A DNA stretch of 15,892 bases from contig JAQWRO010000086.1 in the NCBI GenBank assembly GCA_029243665.1, positions 1 through 15,892 on the forward strand. Direction: 5' to 3'. The translations under genes and the position numbers were made by a program. Position 1 is the first letter of the stretch. Each line of letters starts with the position of its first letter. Origin of the DNA: Gammaproteobacteria bacterium. Lineage in GTDB: Bacteria > Pseudomonadota > Gammaproteobacteria > Comchoanobacterales > Comchoanobacteraceae. The notes beneath the pieces are model-generated. The model was given only the letters and a program-made list of their open reading frames with translations, did no database searches and was not told the DNA's origin. Of this stretch, positions 1 through 7,640 are shown one piece after another.

Positions 1-570
1 AACAGTGCTTTAAACGTAATCCCCGATCTATATATTGAGCGATTAATTGTTATTCTTGATAACAACATACATACCCAAGAAGATTTAGATATGTTAAAAA
101 ACAATATTGAGCGCATCTCTCCAGGCATTCAGATATTTATACAAAATTTTAGTTCGATGTATGAAACTACACAGACGATATCCATGCAGTTTAATTTATT
201 TTTAACTTTAGTAAGCTTTATTTCTCTTTTGATTGGTGGTGTAGGTATAATGAATATCATGCTTGTGATAGTTACTGAGCGACAATCAGAAATCGGACTT
301 AGAATGGCTATCGGCGCTAAAAGAAGTCAAATAATATATCTATTCCTTATAGAGTCTGTAGTAATTTGTTTACTTGGGGGTTTAACCGGCATAGTATTAG
401 CTATCCCAATCCTTTATGGCATTACACTCATGATGAGGGTGTCATTTATGTTTTTTTCTAAAACTGTTATGATTGGATTCACAATACCAATCATCATTGG
501 CTTATTCTTTGGCATGTTCCCAGCAATCAAAGCAGCTCGTATGGACCCCATAAAAGCGCTTAACAGCTAA
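1..570 (+). CDS. MacB-type ABC transporter permease, C-terminal part (5' end outside window)
   Basis: The reading frame is open from the first base, so 189 C-terminal residues are visible and the start lies upstream. The visible part begins in the periplasmic (MacB core) region and ends with the FtsX-like membrane domain. The MacB-family stretch GGVGIMNIMLVIVTERQSEI, at visible residues 79-98, is followed by GLRMAIGAKRS, and the tail FPAIKAARMDPIKALNS is the usual C-terminal signature. Three hydrophobic segments lie near residues 66-91, 112-140 and 155-175. The family couples an ATPase to a periplasmic adaptor and a TolC-type channel to export macrolides, peptides or lipoproteins. The ATPase domain, whether fused or separate, is not in view, so the exact subtype (MacB or a YknZ-like permease) is undecided. 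A TolC-like gene two genes downstream is a possible partner. The start at 91 is only an internal Met. Confidence 0.85.
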   Translation, partial: NSALNVIPDLYIERLIVILDNNIHTQEDLDMLKNNIERISPGIQIFIQNFSSMYETTQTISMQFNLFLTLVSFISLLIGGVGIMNIMLVIVTERQSEIGLRMAIGAKRSQIIYLFLIESVVICLLGGLTGIVLAIPILYGITLMMRVSFMFFSKTVMIGFTIPIIIGLFFGMFPAIKAARMDPIKALNS

Positions 571-636
571 CAATCTTATAGTGTTTTTGGATAATATATA
601 TGTTAGATTATACATTTTAAACAATAGGAATTTGAT

Positions 637-2019
637 ATGAGCAAACGCACTGAATATGATAGTATGGGACCTGTAGAAGTAGATTCTAAAGCATATTATG
701 GTGCACAAACAGTCCGTTCGCTTCATCATTTCAAAATAGGTAATGAAAAGCTGTCTTCTGACTTTATCAAAAACTACGCTCTTTTGAAAATTGCAGCTGC
801 AAAAGCAAATAACCAGTTTGGAAAATTGAGCCAAAAGAATATGGACCTTATTTGTAAGTCAGCAAATGAAATTCTCAATAATAATTTTTTAGATCAATTT
901 CCACTTAGCGTATGGCAAACTGGAAGTGGCACTCAAACAAATATGAATGTGAATGAGGTCATTTCTAACCGAGCCAATGAAATTGCAGGTGAAAAAAAAG
1001 GTGCTAAAAGCCCTATTCATCCCAATGATCATGTCAACTTATCACAATCTTCGAATGATTCCTTTCCAACTGCTATGTATTTAACAGCATATCAAGTACT
1101 TCAAGATTATCTTTTACCTGCTTTAAAAGATTTCAAAAGCACATTACAAGAAAAATTAAATGAATTTGAGGGTATTATAAAAATCGGTAGAACACATCTA
1201 CAAGATGCAACGCCATTAAAATTATCACAAGAGTACTCTGGTTTTTTATATTTAATAGAAAATAGTACTGATCAAATTACAAAAAGCCTTGAAGGATTAG
1301 AGTTATTGGCTATTGGTGGTACAGCTGTTGGTACTGGTATTAATGCGCCCGATGGATTTGACGAAACAGTGTGTCACTTTATAAATGAAATACTAAAAAG
1401 TGACTTCAAACCTCATCCTAATAAATTTGCTGCTCTATCAGCACATGATGAATTGGTTCACAGTGCACATTGTTTATCAACACTTGCTGGTAGCTTATTG
1501 AAAATCGCAAACGATATTCGTTGGGCAGGTTCAGGACCAAGAAGTGGCATTGGCGAAATGTCTTTACCTGAAAACGAACCAGGTTCATCCATTATGCCTG
1601 GCAAAGTTAACCCCACACAATGTGAGGCATTAACAATGATTGCGTTACAAGTCAAAGGGTTAGTTAATGCCATCGACATGGCTGGTTCGCAAGGCAATTT
1701 TCAACTTAATGTGTTTAAACCCATGATGATGTATAACTTTGAAACAGCCGTTAAATTACTTAGTGAGGGGTTAACACACTTTAATCAATTTTGCTTAAAA
1801 GGTCTTAAAGCAAATAAAGAAAAAATTGATCATTTAGTTCACAATTCATTAATGCTTGTCACCGCTTTAACCCCGATTATTGGGTATGACAAATCTGCTG
1901 AAATTGCTCACCATGCGCTGGTAAACAATCAGTCTTTAAAAGAAGCATGTCTCGATCTTAATTATTTATCAGCTGAAGATTTTGACAAGTCAATTGACCT
2001 TGAAAAAATGGTAAATTAA
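637..2019 (+). CDS. fumC: Fumarate hydratase, class II
   Basis: This 460-residue protein has the usual length of iron-independent fumarase, the TCA-cycle enzyme that interconverts fumarate and malate in the cytoplasm as a homotetramer. The fumarase/aspartase signature GSSIMPGKVNP is at residues 316-326, with the catalytic-loop Ser at 318 (as in E. coli FumC). The second catalytic site is the His of GRTHLQDA, at 187. The substrate-binding stretches SGTQTNMNVNEVIS (97-110) and SSNDSFPTA (138-146) are intact. GSGPRSGIGE before the signature also fits fumarase rather than aspartase or argininosuccinate lyase. The ATG is preceded by an AGGAA ribosome-binding site (nt 617-631 region). The gene lies 66 nt after the permease and 60 nt before the TolC-like gene, with no obvious functional link to either. 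No catalytic residue is missing. Confidence 0.96.
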   Translation: MSKRTEYDSMGPVEVDSKAYYGAQTVRSLHHFKIGNEKLSSDFIKNYALLKIAAAKANNQFGKLSQKNMDLICKSANEILNNNFLDQFPLSVWQTGSGTQTNMNVNEVISNRANEIAGEKKGAKSPIHPNDHVNLSQSSNDSFPTAMYLTAYQVLQDYLLPALKDFKSTLQEKLNEFEGIIKIGRTHLQDATPLKLSQEYSGFLYLIENSTDQITKSLEGLELLAIGGTAVGTGINAPDGFDETVCHFINEILKSDFKPHPNKFAALSAHDELVHSAHCLSTLAGSLLKIANDIRWAGSGPRSGIGEMSLPENEPGSSIMPGKVNPTQCEALTMIALQVKGLVNAIDMAGSQGNFQLNVFKPMMMYNFETAVKLLSEGLTHFNQFCLKGLKANKEKIDHLVHNSLMLVTALTPIIGYDKSAEIAHHALVNNQSLKEACLDLNYLSAEDFDKSIDLEKMVN

Positions 2020-2024
2020 AAAAC

Positions 2025-2053
2025 TTGTCAACTTTTAAGATCTAGTCTATAAA
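2025..2053 (+). promoter_or_regulatory. Sigma70-type promoter of the TolC-like gene
   Basis: TTGTCA at 2025-2030 and TATAAA at 2048-2053 are each one base from consensus and separated by exactly 17 nt. Transcription would start near 2060, about 20 nt before the ATG at 2080. This gives the downstream gene its own promoter just after the fumC stop codon. It is predicted from sequence only. Confidence 0.55.
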
Positions 2054-2079
2054 TAACGTAATTAAATGGACTTAATGTT

Positions 2080-3618
2080 ATGTTACTAAGATACTTACCA
2101 ACTTTTTTATTTTTATGCTCACATACACTTGCATTAAATAGCTCAGCACTATCCATAGAAATAAGTGACATGCTAGATAGTTCTCATCAACTCAAATCAT
2201 CTTATTACAGTTACTTACAAAGCGTTGAAAATCAGAAGCTTACACAGTCCAGTAGCAATCCCAGCTTTTATTTGACACTTTCACCATATATTTATAATTG
2301 GGAACGAGATTCCACCAATGAGGGCTCAGGAGGAGGTGTTATTGGTGACCTTTCAAAAGCAACAAAAATAAGTCATCGTCTCCTTCGAAACGTTTCACAT
2401 AAATTAAGCGCGCTACAAGATGGCACTGCTGCTCAATATGATTCAGTAAGTAAGTATGATTATACATATTCAGAGTATGATGCGGGTGTTTCCTACACAT
2501 TGATAGATTTTGGTAAGCAACAAGCAAATAATGAAATGGCAAAATTAGATACTAACAATAGCTTAAATTCATTTGAAAGCCAAAAACAAAATCAAATATT
2601 AAATGGATTAGATATTTATACACAAATTGTTACCTCTAGAAACATCATTCTTTATGCAAAGCATATTAAAAAGCAGATCCAAGAGGATATAAAGGTCAAT
2701 TTCAGTAACAAAAATACAAATCAAAAAGATCAAACAGATCAAGAAAAAGCTAAAAGCACACTTAATAATATTGATTCACTCATCGTTCAAGAGAAAATAG
2801 CATTATCAAAGGCAATTAATCAATACGAAAGTGTTTTTGGACATAAACCAAAGGATATTCCAGATTATAAATTATTATCGATTCCTAAAAATAAATTACC
2901 CAAATCAAAGAAAAATTTTATCAATAAAGTTGAAAAAGAAAATCTTGACATTATTACAGCAAAAAATAACGTATTAAATAACAAAGAGAATTATAAACAA
3001 ACCACAGCTAGGCACTACCCAACTATTTCAGGCAGTGTTGATTCAAGTTTATCGTATAATGGCAGTGGTGAGGATATGAAAGATGAAAATTATACTGTTA
3101 CATTATCAGCCAATTATTCCACAACTTTTTTCACACAAGGTCACGAAGACAAGATAGCCAAATTATCTATTTTAAGAAGCCAAGAAGACTTCTTAGATAC
3201 CAAAACTAATAAATTAAAAAATGCTGATCAAGCATGGGTATCTTTTGAATTAGATAAGAAACAATTAGAGTATCAGATTGAGGGCATACGAAAATCTCAG
3301 ATATTTATAAAGAAAGCAACGAAGGAGTATAATGACGGCAATCGTTCCCTATTGGACATCCTAGATGCAAAAATTCAAATTCTTAAAGAAGGGATAGCAC
3401 TTTTTAAAAGCTACAATTCATATACGTTTCAAGCTTTCCAAATGTTAGAAATGCAAAATTCTTTAAGTTCAGATGACATAAGAACAGAAAATATTGAAAT
3501 TAAAATAATAATGGATCAAATATTTTTAGATGACTTAAAAGTTCGTAAAATCTTTACCAAAAAGGATGAAGACCCAGAAAAAGTTATTCAACAAATTGAT
3601 GAATTCCTACAAATTTAA
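2080..3618 (+). CDS. TolC-family outer-membrane channel protein
   Basis: The 512-residue protein starts with a hydrophobic signal peptide (about residues 1-19, LPTFLFLCSHTLA core), as expected for export to the outer membrane. It shows the duplicated TolC plan. The first beta region runs PSFYLTLSPY (61-70) to YDAGVSYTLIDFGKQ (133-147), followed by a long coiled-coil stretch (150-255). The second beta region, HYPTISGSVDSSLSYNG (312-328) to YTVTLSANYST (338-348), is followed by a second helical stretch. That stretch contains YNDGNRSLLDILDAKIQ (417-433), typical of the family and most like type I secretion channels of the LapE/TolC kind. Two oddities: about 60 extra residues between the first pair of strands (roughly 72-132), probably an enlarged outer loop, and a charged tail of about 50 residues after the last helix. 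The substrate is unknown; the partner may be the MacB-type permease upstream. Confidence 0.85.
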   Translation: MLLRYLPTFLFLCSHTLALNSSALSIEISDMLDSSHQLKSSYYSYLQSVENQKLTQSSSNPSFYLTLSPYIYNWERDSTNEGSGGGVIGDLSKATKISHRLLRNVSHKLSALQDGTAAQYDSVSKYDYTYSEYDAGVSYTLIDFGKQQANNEMAKLDTNNSLNSFESQKQNQILNGLDIYTQIVTSRNIILYAKHIKKQIQEDIKVNFSNKNTNQKDQTDQEKAKSTLNNIDSLIVQEKIALSKAINQYESVFGHKPKDIPDYKLLSIPKNKLPKSKKNFINKVEKENLDIITAKNNVLNNKENYKQTTARHYPTISGSVDSSLSYNGSGEDMKDENYTVTLSANYSTTFFTQGHEDKIAKLSILRSQEDFLDTKTNKLKNADQAWVSFELDKKQLEYQIEGIRKSQIFIKKATKEYNDGNRSLLDILDAKIQILKEGIALFKSYNSYTFQAFQMLEMQNSLSSDDIRTENIEIKIIMDQIFLDDLKVRKIFTKKDEDPEKVIQQIDEFLQI

Positions 3619-3652
3619 ATCACTGAGACAATCCTATAAGTAAATGTATTTT

Positions 3653-3681
3653 TTGACATTTAAAACTATAAATGATACTTT
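3653..3681 (+). promoter_or_regulatory. Putative promoter of the bd oxidase genes
   Basis: A perfect -35 box, TTGACA, lies at 3653-3658. At 17 nt spacing there is TACTTT (3676-3681), a poor -10 hexamer, but it is preceded by TGA (3673-3675) as in extended -10 promoters. GATACT (3674-3679) is an alternative with 15 nt spacing. Either choice places transcription start within a few bases of the GTG start codon at 3688, so the transcript would be nearly leaderless. Confidence 0.45.
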
Positions 3682-3687
3682 ATAAAT

Positions 3688-5064
3688 GTGTTAGATCCTA
3701 CTTTTATTTCAAGATTACAATTCGCGTTTACAATCACATTTCACATTCTTTATCCTGCATTTAGCATTGGGCTTGTTTCATTCATTGCAATTATGGAAGC
3801 ATGTTGGTTAAAAACACATGATATTGTTTATTATAATATCTGTCGTTTTTTTACTAAATTATTTGCTTTGACATTTGGAATGGGTGTCGTTTCAGGCATT
3901 GTTATGGAATTCCAAATTGGCACTAACTGGTCAGGGATAAGTTTAGTTGCAGGAGATATATTAGGAACTCTATTTACATACGAAGTAATGACTGCATTCT
4001 TTGTAGAGGCAGGATTTTTAGGTGTGCTTTTATTCGGATGGAATAAAGTTAGTCCGAAACTACACTTTACAGCGACCTGTCTTGTAACTTTTGGCGTTAT
4101 TTTATCTGCTCTTTGGATATTAACAGCTAATACATGGATGCAACATCCAATGGGATATCACTTAGCTGGTGGCAAATTAGTTGCTGATAACTGGTATCAG
4201 ATACTTTTTAATCCTATGCTAGCACCTAGGTTCCTGCATATGCTTCTATCATCTTTTATTGCAACGGCCTGCGCAATTGCAGCTATTGGCGCTTATTATT
4301 TAATAAAAAATCAACATCCAAAAATATCAAAAAAAATATTTAAATTTGCACTGGTAACCATGATGGTCTTGACACCTACTCAAGTTTTAATTGGAGACTG
4401 GGTAGGCTTGAAAGTTCATGAGTATCAACCTTTAAAATCAGCAGCCATTGAAGGCGTATGGGAAACATCTGGAAGTGTGCCCTATCTAATTTTTGCAATT
4501 CCCGATCAAAAAGCTCAAAAAAATCATTTTGAAATAAAGGTACCATATGCAGCTAGCTTTATTAACACACACACTCTAGATGGTGTTTTAACCGGGCTTA
4601 AAAGTGTTAAACCTGAACTTCAACCACCTGTTTCAGCAGTCTTTTTTAGTTTCAGAGTAATGCTCTATGCCGGATTTTTAATGCTATTTGTTAGTTTAGT
4701 TAGTGCTTACTACTATCGCAAAGGAACTTTATTGAAACAAAAATGGCTACAACAAGTATGGTTATTAATGGCACCAATAGGATTTATAGCAATGGAAACT
4801 GGCTGGATTACAGCAGAATCTGGTCGTCAACCATGGATTATTTATAATGTAGTCAAAACACATGATGCCGCATCGAATATTGATATCTACCAGGTAACTG
4901 CATCCTTTATCATGCTCTTCATTGTTTATGTGATTATATTTGGCTTCTTCTACTTTAAGTATCTATTTGAAACCATTAAACTTGGGCCAAAGAAATTTAA
5001 CGATGATGAAATCGTATTACCATTTGGTTACATGGCTACAAACGAAAGGAAACACATCCAATGA
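3688..5064 (+). CDS. cydA: Cytochrome bd-type quinol oxidase subunit I, short Q-loop (CioA) type
   Basis: The 458-residue inner-membrane protein binds hemes b558, b595 and d and oxidises quinol while reducing oxygen to water. Heme ligands and neighbours are visible: His19 in LQFAFTITFHI, His184 in RFLHM, the Met of FRVM at 324, and acidic residues Glu99 and Glu107. The quinol-loop residues Lys250 and Glu255 (HEYQPLKSAAIEG) and the GRQPW motif (379-383) are present. The Q-loop is short, and IPDQKAQKNHF with LKSVKPELQPPV is typical of the cyanide-insensitive CioA subfamily, so cioA would be an equally good symbol. The start is GTG at 3688: an in-frame stop (3673-3675) excludes longer forms, and the next Met (36) would lose His19. 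No Shine-Dalgarno sequence precedes it. The stop overlaps cydB by 4 nt (ATGA). Confidence 0.95.
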   Translation: MLDPTFISRLQFAFTITFHILYPAFSIGLVSFIAIMEACWLKTHDIVYYNICRFFTKLFALTFGMGVVSGIVMEFQIGTNWSGISLVAGDILGTLFTYEVMTAFFVEAGFLGVLLFGWNKVSPKLHFTATCLVTFGVILSALWILTANTWMQHPMGYHLAGGKLVADNWYQILFNPMLAPRFLHMLLSSFIATACAIAAIGAYYLIKNQHPKISKKIFKFALVTMMVLTPTQVLIGDWVGLKVHEYQPLKSAAIEGVWETSGSVPYLIFAIPDQKAQKNHFEIKVPYAASFINTHTLDGVLTGLKSVKPELQPPVSAVFFSFRVMLYAGFLMLFVSLVSAYYYRKGTLLKQKWLQQVWLLMAPIGFIAMETGWITAESGRQPWIIYNVVKTHDAASNIDIYQVTASFIMLFIVYVIIFGFFYFKYLFETIKLGPKKFNDDEIVLPFGYMATNERKHIQ

Positions 5065-6065
5065 CACTTGAATATATATTACCACTTTTCTGGTATATGA
5101 TTATAGGCTTTGCCATCATCATGTATGTCATTTTAGATGGATATTCTCAAGGCATTGGCATTCTCTTACCATTTGCTAAAGATCAACATGAGCGATCAAT
5201 GATGATGAGTGTTATTTTACCAACCTGGGATGGCAATCAAACATGGCTTGTATTTGGCACAGCTGCTTTATATGGTGCATTTCCATTAGCCTTTTCAACA
5301 CTTATGCCACTACTATATTTACCAATAATGACTATGGTAATTGCGATATTATTTAGAGGTGTCGCATTTGAATATAGAATGAAATCAAAAGATCATGCAC
5401 ATTTATGGGATCGAGTTATCGCTATAAGCTCATTTATTGTGGCATTTATGCAAGGAAATATACTAGGTGCATTTGTAGAAGGATTCGACCATCAAGACTT
5501 GCTTAAGGATGCATTGGCATGGCATACAAATTTTGCTTACTTAACAGGCATTGGTATAGTTTGCGGATACGCATTACTAGGCTCTACAAGGCTGATTTTG
5601 AAATTAGAGGGCCGGATACAAGAGCACATGTATAGAGTTGCAAAAAAATGCCTTATTTTAGTTGCTATAGCAATGATAAGTGTTAGTGTTGCAACACCAT
5701 TTGTTGATCCAGTTTTATTTAAATTTTGGTTTAATATTCACAACCTCTTATTTTTAGCACCGCTACCTTTCTTCACAGCTTGTATCTTTGGCTGGTGCTG
5801 GTATGAATTAAATTCAAAAAAACATGATAAATATCCATATTTTTTAAGTTATTTAATGTTTATTGGAGGATATATTGGGCTAGGAATAAGCACTTATCCT
5901 TATATTGTACCAAGATCTATCACGCTTTGGCAGGCAGCTTCACCAATAAAATCACTACTATTTGTATCAGTCGGTGCTGCAATTATATTACCTATGCTCA
6001 TTGTATACACAACATATGCATATTTTATATTTAAGGGTAAAGTAAAAGATGTTATCAAATACTAA
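5061..6065 (+). CDS. cydB: Cytochrome bd-type quinol oxidase subunit II (CioB type)
   Basis: This 334-residue, largely hydrophobic protein is the partner membrane subunit of the oxidase and fits the CydB/CioB family in length (about eight membrane segments) and motifs. These include MYVILDG (21-27), PTWDGNQTWLV (54-64), GAFPLAFS and LFRGVAFEYRMK. Asp26 and Asp57 (E. coli Asp26/Asp58 region) are present. The normally near-invariant DGFDLG motif reads DGYSQG, so the second acidic residue, at position 29, is Ser and the next residue is Gln. The rest of the protein is intact, so the gene does not look degraded. It is translationally coupled to cydA by an ATGA overlap, with AGGA about 11 nt upstream of the ATG. 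Its own 3' end overlaps the next small gene by 17 nt. Confidence 0.94.
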   Translation: MTLEYILPLFWYMIIGFAIIMYVILDGYSQGIGILLPFAKDQHERSMMMSVILPTWDGNQTWLVFGTAALYGAFPLAFSTLMPLLYLPIMTMVIAILFRGVAFEYRMKSKDHAHLWDRVIAISSFIVAFMQGNILGAFVEGFDHQDLLKDALAWHTNFAYLTGIGIVCGYALLGSTRLILKLEGRIQEHMYRVAKKCLILVAIAMISVSVATPFVDPVLFKFWFNIHNLLFLAPLPFFTACIFGWCWYELNSKKHDKYPYFLSYLMFIGGYIGLGISTYPYIVPRSITLWQAASPIKSLLFVSVGAAIILPMLIVYTTYAYFIFKGKVKDVIKY

Positions 6066-6186
6066 GAAATATCTGTGGTTTATTGGATTATACTTTGGTG
6101 GTATAGCAGGTGTAGGGATAATCCACTACACCTTCAAATACTTGGCTCAAGCCTTGGTATTAATTTCAAAGCTTTTGATTACTTAA
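6049..6186 (+). CDS. Small single-span membrane protein, probable third subunit of the bd oxidase (DUF2474-like)
   Basis: This 45-codon frame starts with ATG inside the last codons of cydB (17 nt overlap) and ends with TAA at 6184-6186. An AAGGG sequence (6033-6037) lies 11 nt before the start. The product has a basic N-terminus (MLSNTKKYLW), then one hydrophobic helix (about residues 9-27, FIGLYFGGIAGVGIIHYTF), then a short KYL-type end and a second hydrophobic patch. Position, size and the K-x-L-W-F-x-G-L-Y pattern resemble the small DUF2474 proteins found after cioAB genes. By analogy with CydX, these are thought to stabilise the oxidase. The resemblance is recognised by eye, not by a profile search. 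The frame is too short for most gene callers and is easily missed. Confidence 0.7.
   Translation: MLSNTKKYLWFIGLYFGGIAGVGIIHYTFKYLAQALVLISKLLIT
6109..6161 (+). terminator. Pair of stem-loops at the convergent operon ends (possible terminators)
   Basis: GGTGTAG (6109-6115) pairs with CTACACC (6126-6132), extended by GGA/TCC (6116-6118/6122-6124) with a 3-nt loop and one bulged A. A second stem follows: AATAC (6137-6141) with GTATT (6157-6161) and GGC/GCC around TCAA (6144-6153). Only a weak T-rich stretch follows on either strand. Both lie inside the small oxidase-associated frame. With the converging genes separated by 3 nt, any terminator has to be intragenic. This is suggestive, not proven. 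Confidence 0.3.
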
Positions 6187-6189
6187 TAA

Positions 6190-6627
6190 TTACTTCTTAT
6201 CTGAAACTTTTTTAGTTGCTTTCTTTTCTGGTGTTGTTTCAGATTTAGTTTCAACAACCTTATCATCTTCTTTGAAGTCAACAAGTTGAACGAAAGCTAA
6301 TGGTGCATTATCACCCGCTCTATAGCCACATTTTAGAATTCTAACATAACCACCAGGTCTGTCTTTATAAAATGGAGCAATCTGCTCAAACAGCTTTTTA
6401 CAAGCATCTTTATCTCTTAGCGCAGCAAAAACAAGCTTTCTATTAGCATCGTTATCGACTTTCGCACGAGTTATTAATGGTTCTATAAATTGTCTAAAGT
6501 ACTTGGATTTAGGCAATGTAGTCTTAATCATATTATGTTTAATTAAAGCAACTGAAAGAGCTTTAATCATTGCTTTACGATGAGCAGGGCTACGATTAAA
6601 ATGTTTTTTTGCAGAACGATGACGCAT
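6190..6627 (-). CDS. rplQ: 50S ribosomal protein L17
   Basis: L17 belongs to the large subunit near the peptide exit tunnel. The family start MRHRSAKKHFNRSPAHRKAM is clear, and the core LLxxLI-KHNMIKTTLPKSKY to GGYVRILKCGYRAGDNAPL (92-110) follows the family closely. At 145 residues it is longer than the 127 of E. coli. The extra part is a low-complexity acidic/lysine-rich tail after about residue 117, FKEDDKVVETKSETTPEKK and on. Such tails vary between bacteria. It is the last gene of the ribosomal run, 18 nt after rpoA, and its stop codon is 3 nt from that of the converging small membrane-protein gene. Confidence 0.97.
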   Translation of the reverse strand: MRHRSAKKHFNRSPAHRKAMIKALSVALIKHNMIKTTLPKSKYFRQFIEPLITRAKVDNDANRKLVFAALRDKDACKKLFEQIAPFYKDRPGGYVRILKCGYRAGDNAPLAFVQLVDFKEDDKVVETKSETTPEKKATKKVSDKK

Positions 6628-6645
6628 AATCTAATTCCTCAATAA

Positions 6646-7632
6646 TTATTCAAATGATTCTGGTGATTGCCACTGACCAATTGCCATACCCAAAGTTAAT
6701 TGGTGATCTGACAAGATCATCTTAATTTCTGTAAGTGACTTTCTACCTAAGTTAGGTACTTTTAACAATTCAGCTTCATGTCTACTTACTAAGTCACCGA
6801 TGAAATGAATATTCTCGGCTTTCAAACAATTTGCAGCTCTTACTGGTAACTCAAGAACATCCACAGGTTGAGACAAAATTGGATTCTCATCCTCTTCGAC
6901 AGGTTTTTCAGGCTCAACTTTAGGGATTGTTAAATCTGCGAAAGCATGAAGCTGGTACTGTAAAATAGTAGCAGCATGTCTAATGGCAGTTATTGGTTCC
7001 AATGTACCATTAGTTTCCAATTCTATTATCAATTTATCTAAATCAGTTTGATTCTCTACACGAGCATTTTCGACTGTACATACACATTTTAAAACAGGAC
7101 TAAATGAAGCTTCAATTTTCATACTACCTACAGAAGCTGTAGTCGAATCATCTAAGTTATCGTATACATTATAACCTGATCCCATTTTTGCGACCATAGT
7201 CATATTAAAATCACGTTCGCCAGTTACTGTAGCAATGTGATGATCAGTATTAACAATTTCTGCTTGTCCATTAATTTTAATATCTGCAGCGGTAATAGAG
7301 CATGGCCCTTTAGCCTGAATGCTTAGTGTAATATCTTTTTTATCATGATTTTTAATGGCAATGCCCTTTAAATTCATAAGAATCAGATCTACATCTTCCT
7401 TAACACCATCAATTGTACTGTATTCGTGTGAAACACCATCAATTTGCACAGATGTAATTGCACACCCAGGCATAGATGAGAGTAAAATTCTGCGTAAGGC
7501 AACACCAACTGTATAAGCAAAGCCACGCTCAAATGGTTTTAATGTAACTGATGCAAGATTATTTGAACGCTGATCGATATCAATATCGGTAGCGTGGTAT
7601 AAATTTGACACATCAAATGATTGATTTTCCAT
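6646..7632 (-). CDS. rpoA: DNA-directed RNA polymerase alpha subunit
   Basis: The alpha subunit dimer nucleates RNA polymerase assembly and contacts UP elements and activators. The N-terminal domain shows ERGFAYTVGVALRRILLSSM and PGCAITSVQIDGVSHEYST. A linker (about 235-255) rich in Glu and Pro follows. The C-terminal domain has VRAANCLKAENIHFIGDL and PNLGRKSLTEIK, which keep the DNA-contacting Arg, Asn, Lys, Gly and Ser residues. I chose the ATG at 7632 (328 residues, against 329 in E. coli), with GTGA 8 nt upstream. A GTG at 7644 would add four residues and overlap the rpsD stop as GTGA, but has no ribosome-binding site. The gene lies between rpsD and rplQ, as in other gammaproteobacteria. 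Confidence 0.96.
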   Translation of the reverse strand: MENQSFDVSNLYHATDIDIDQRSNNLASVTLKPFERGFAYTVGVALRRILLSSMPGCAITSVQIDGVSHEYSTIDGVKEDVDLILMNLKGIAIKNHDKKDITLSIQAKGPCSITAADIKINGQAEIVNTDHHIATVTGERDFNMTMVAKMGSGYNVYDNLDDSTTASVGSMKIEASFSPVLKCVCTVENARVENQTDLDKLIIELETNGTLEPITAIRHAATILQYQLHAFADLTIPKVEPEKPVEEDENPILSQPVDVLELPVRAANCLKAENIHFIGDLVSRHEAELLKVPNLGRKSLTEIKMILSDHQLTLGMAIGQWQSPESFE

Positions 7633-7640
7633 GACTGTAC

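Noticed and set aside
554..561. AAGCGCTT palindrome near the permease stop codon
   Set aside because: It is short, lies within coding sequence and has no T-run, so it does not make a terminator or operator case.
586..614. Possible fumC promoter, TTTGGA-17-TATACA
   Set aside because: Both hexamers match consensus poorly, and in AT-rich sequence this occurs by chance. fumC may be read from upstream.
502..834. Open frame of 110 codons on the - strand over the permease end and fumC start
   Set aside because: It lies opposite two well-supported genes, has no recognisable motif, and includes the fumC ribosome-binding region; it is a chance frame.
1458..1697. Open frame of 79 codons on the - strand within fumC
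   Set aside because: It is antisense to the conserved catalytic region of fumC and its composition mirrors it.
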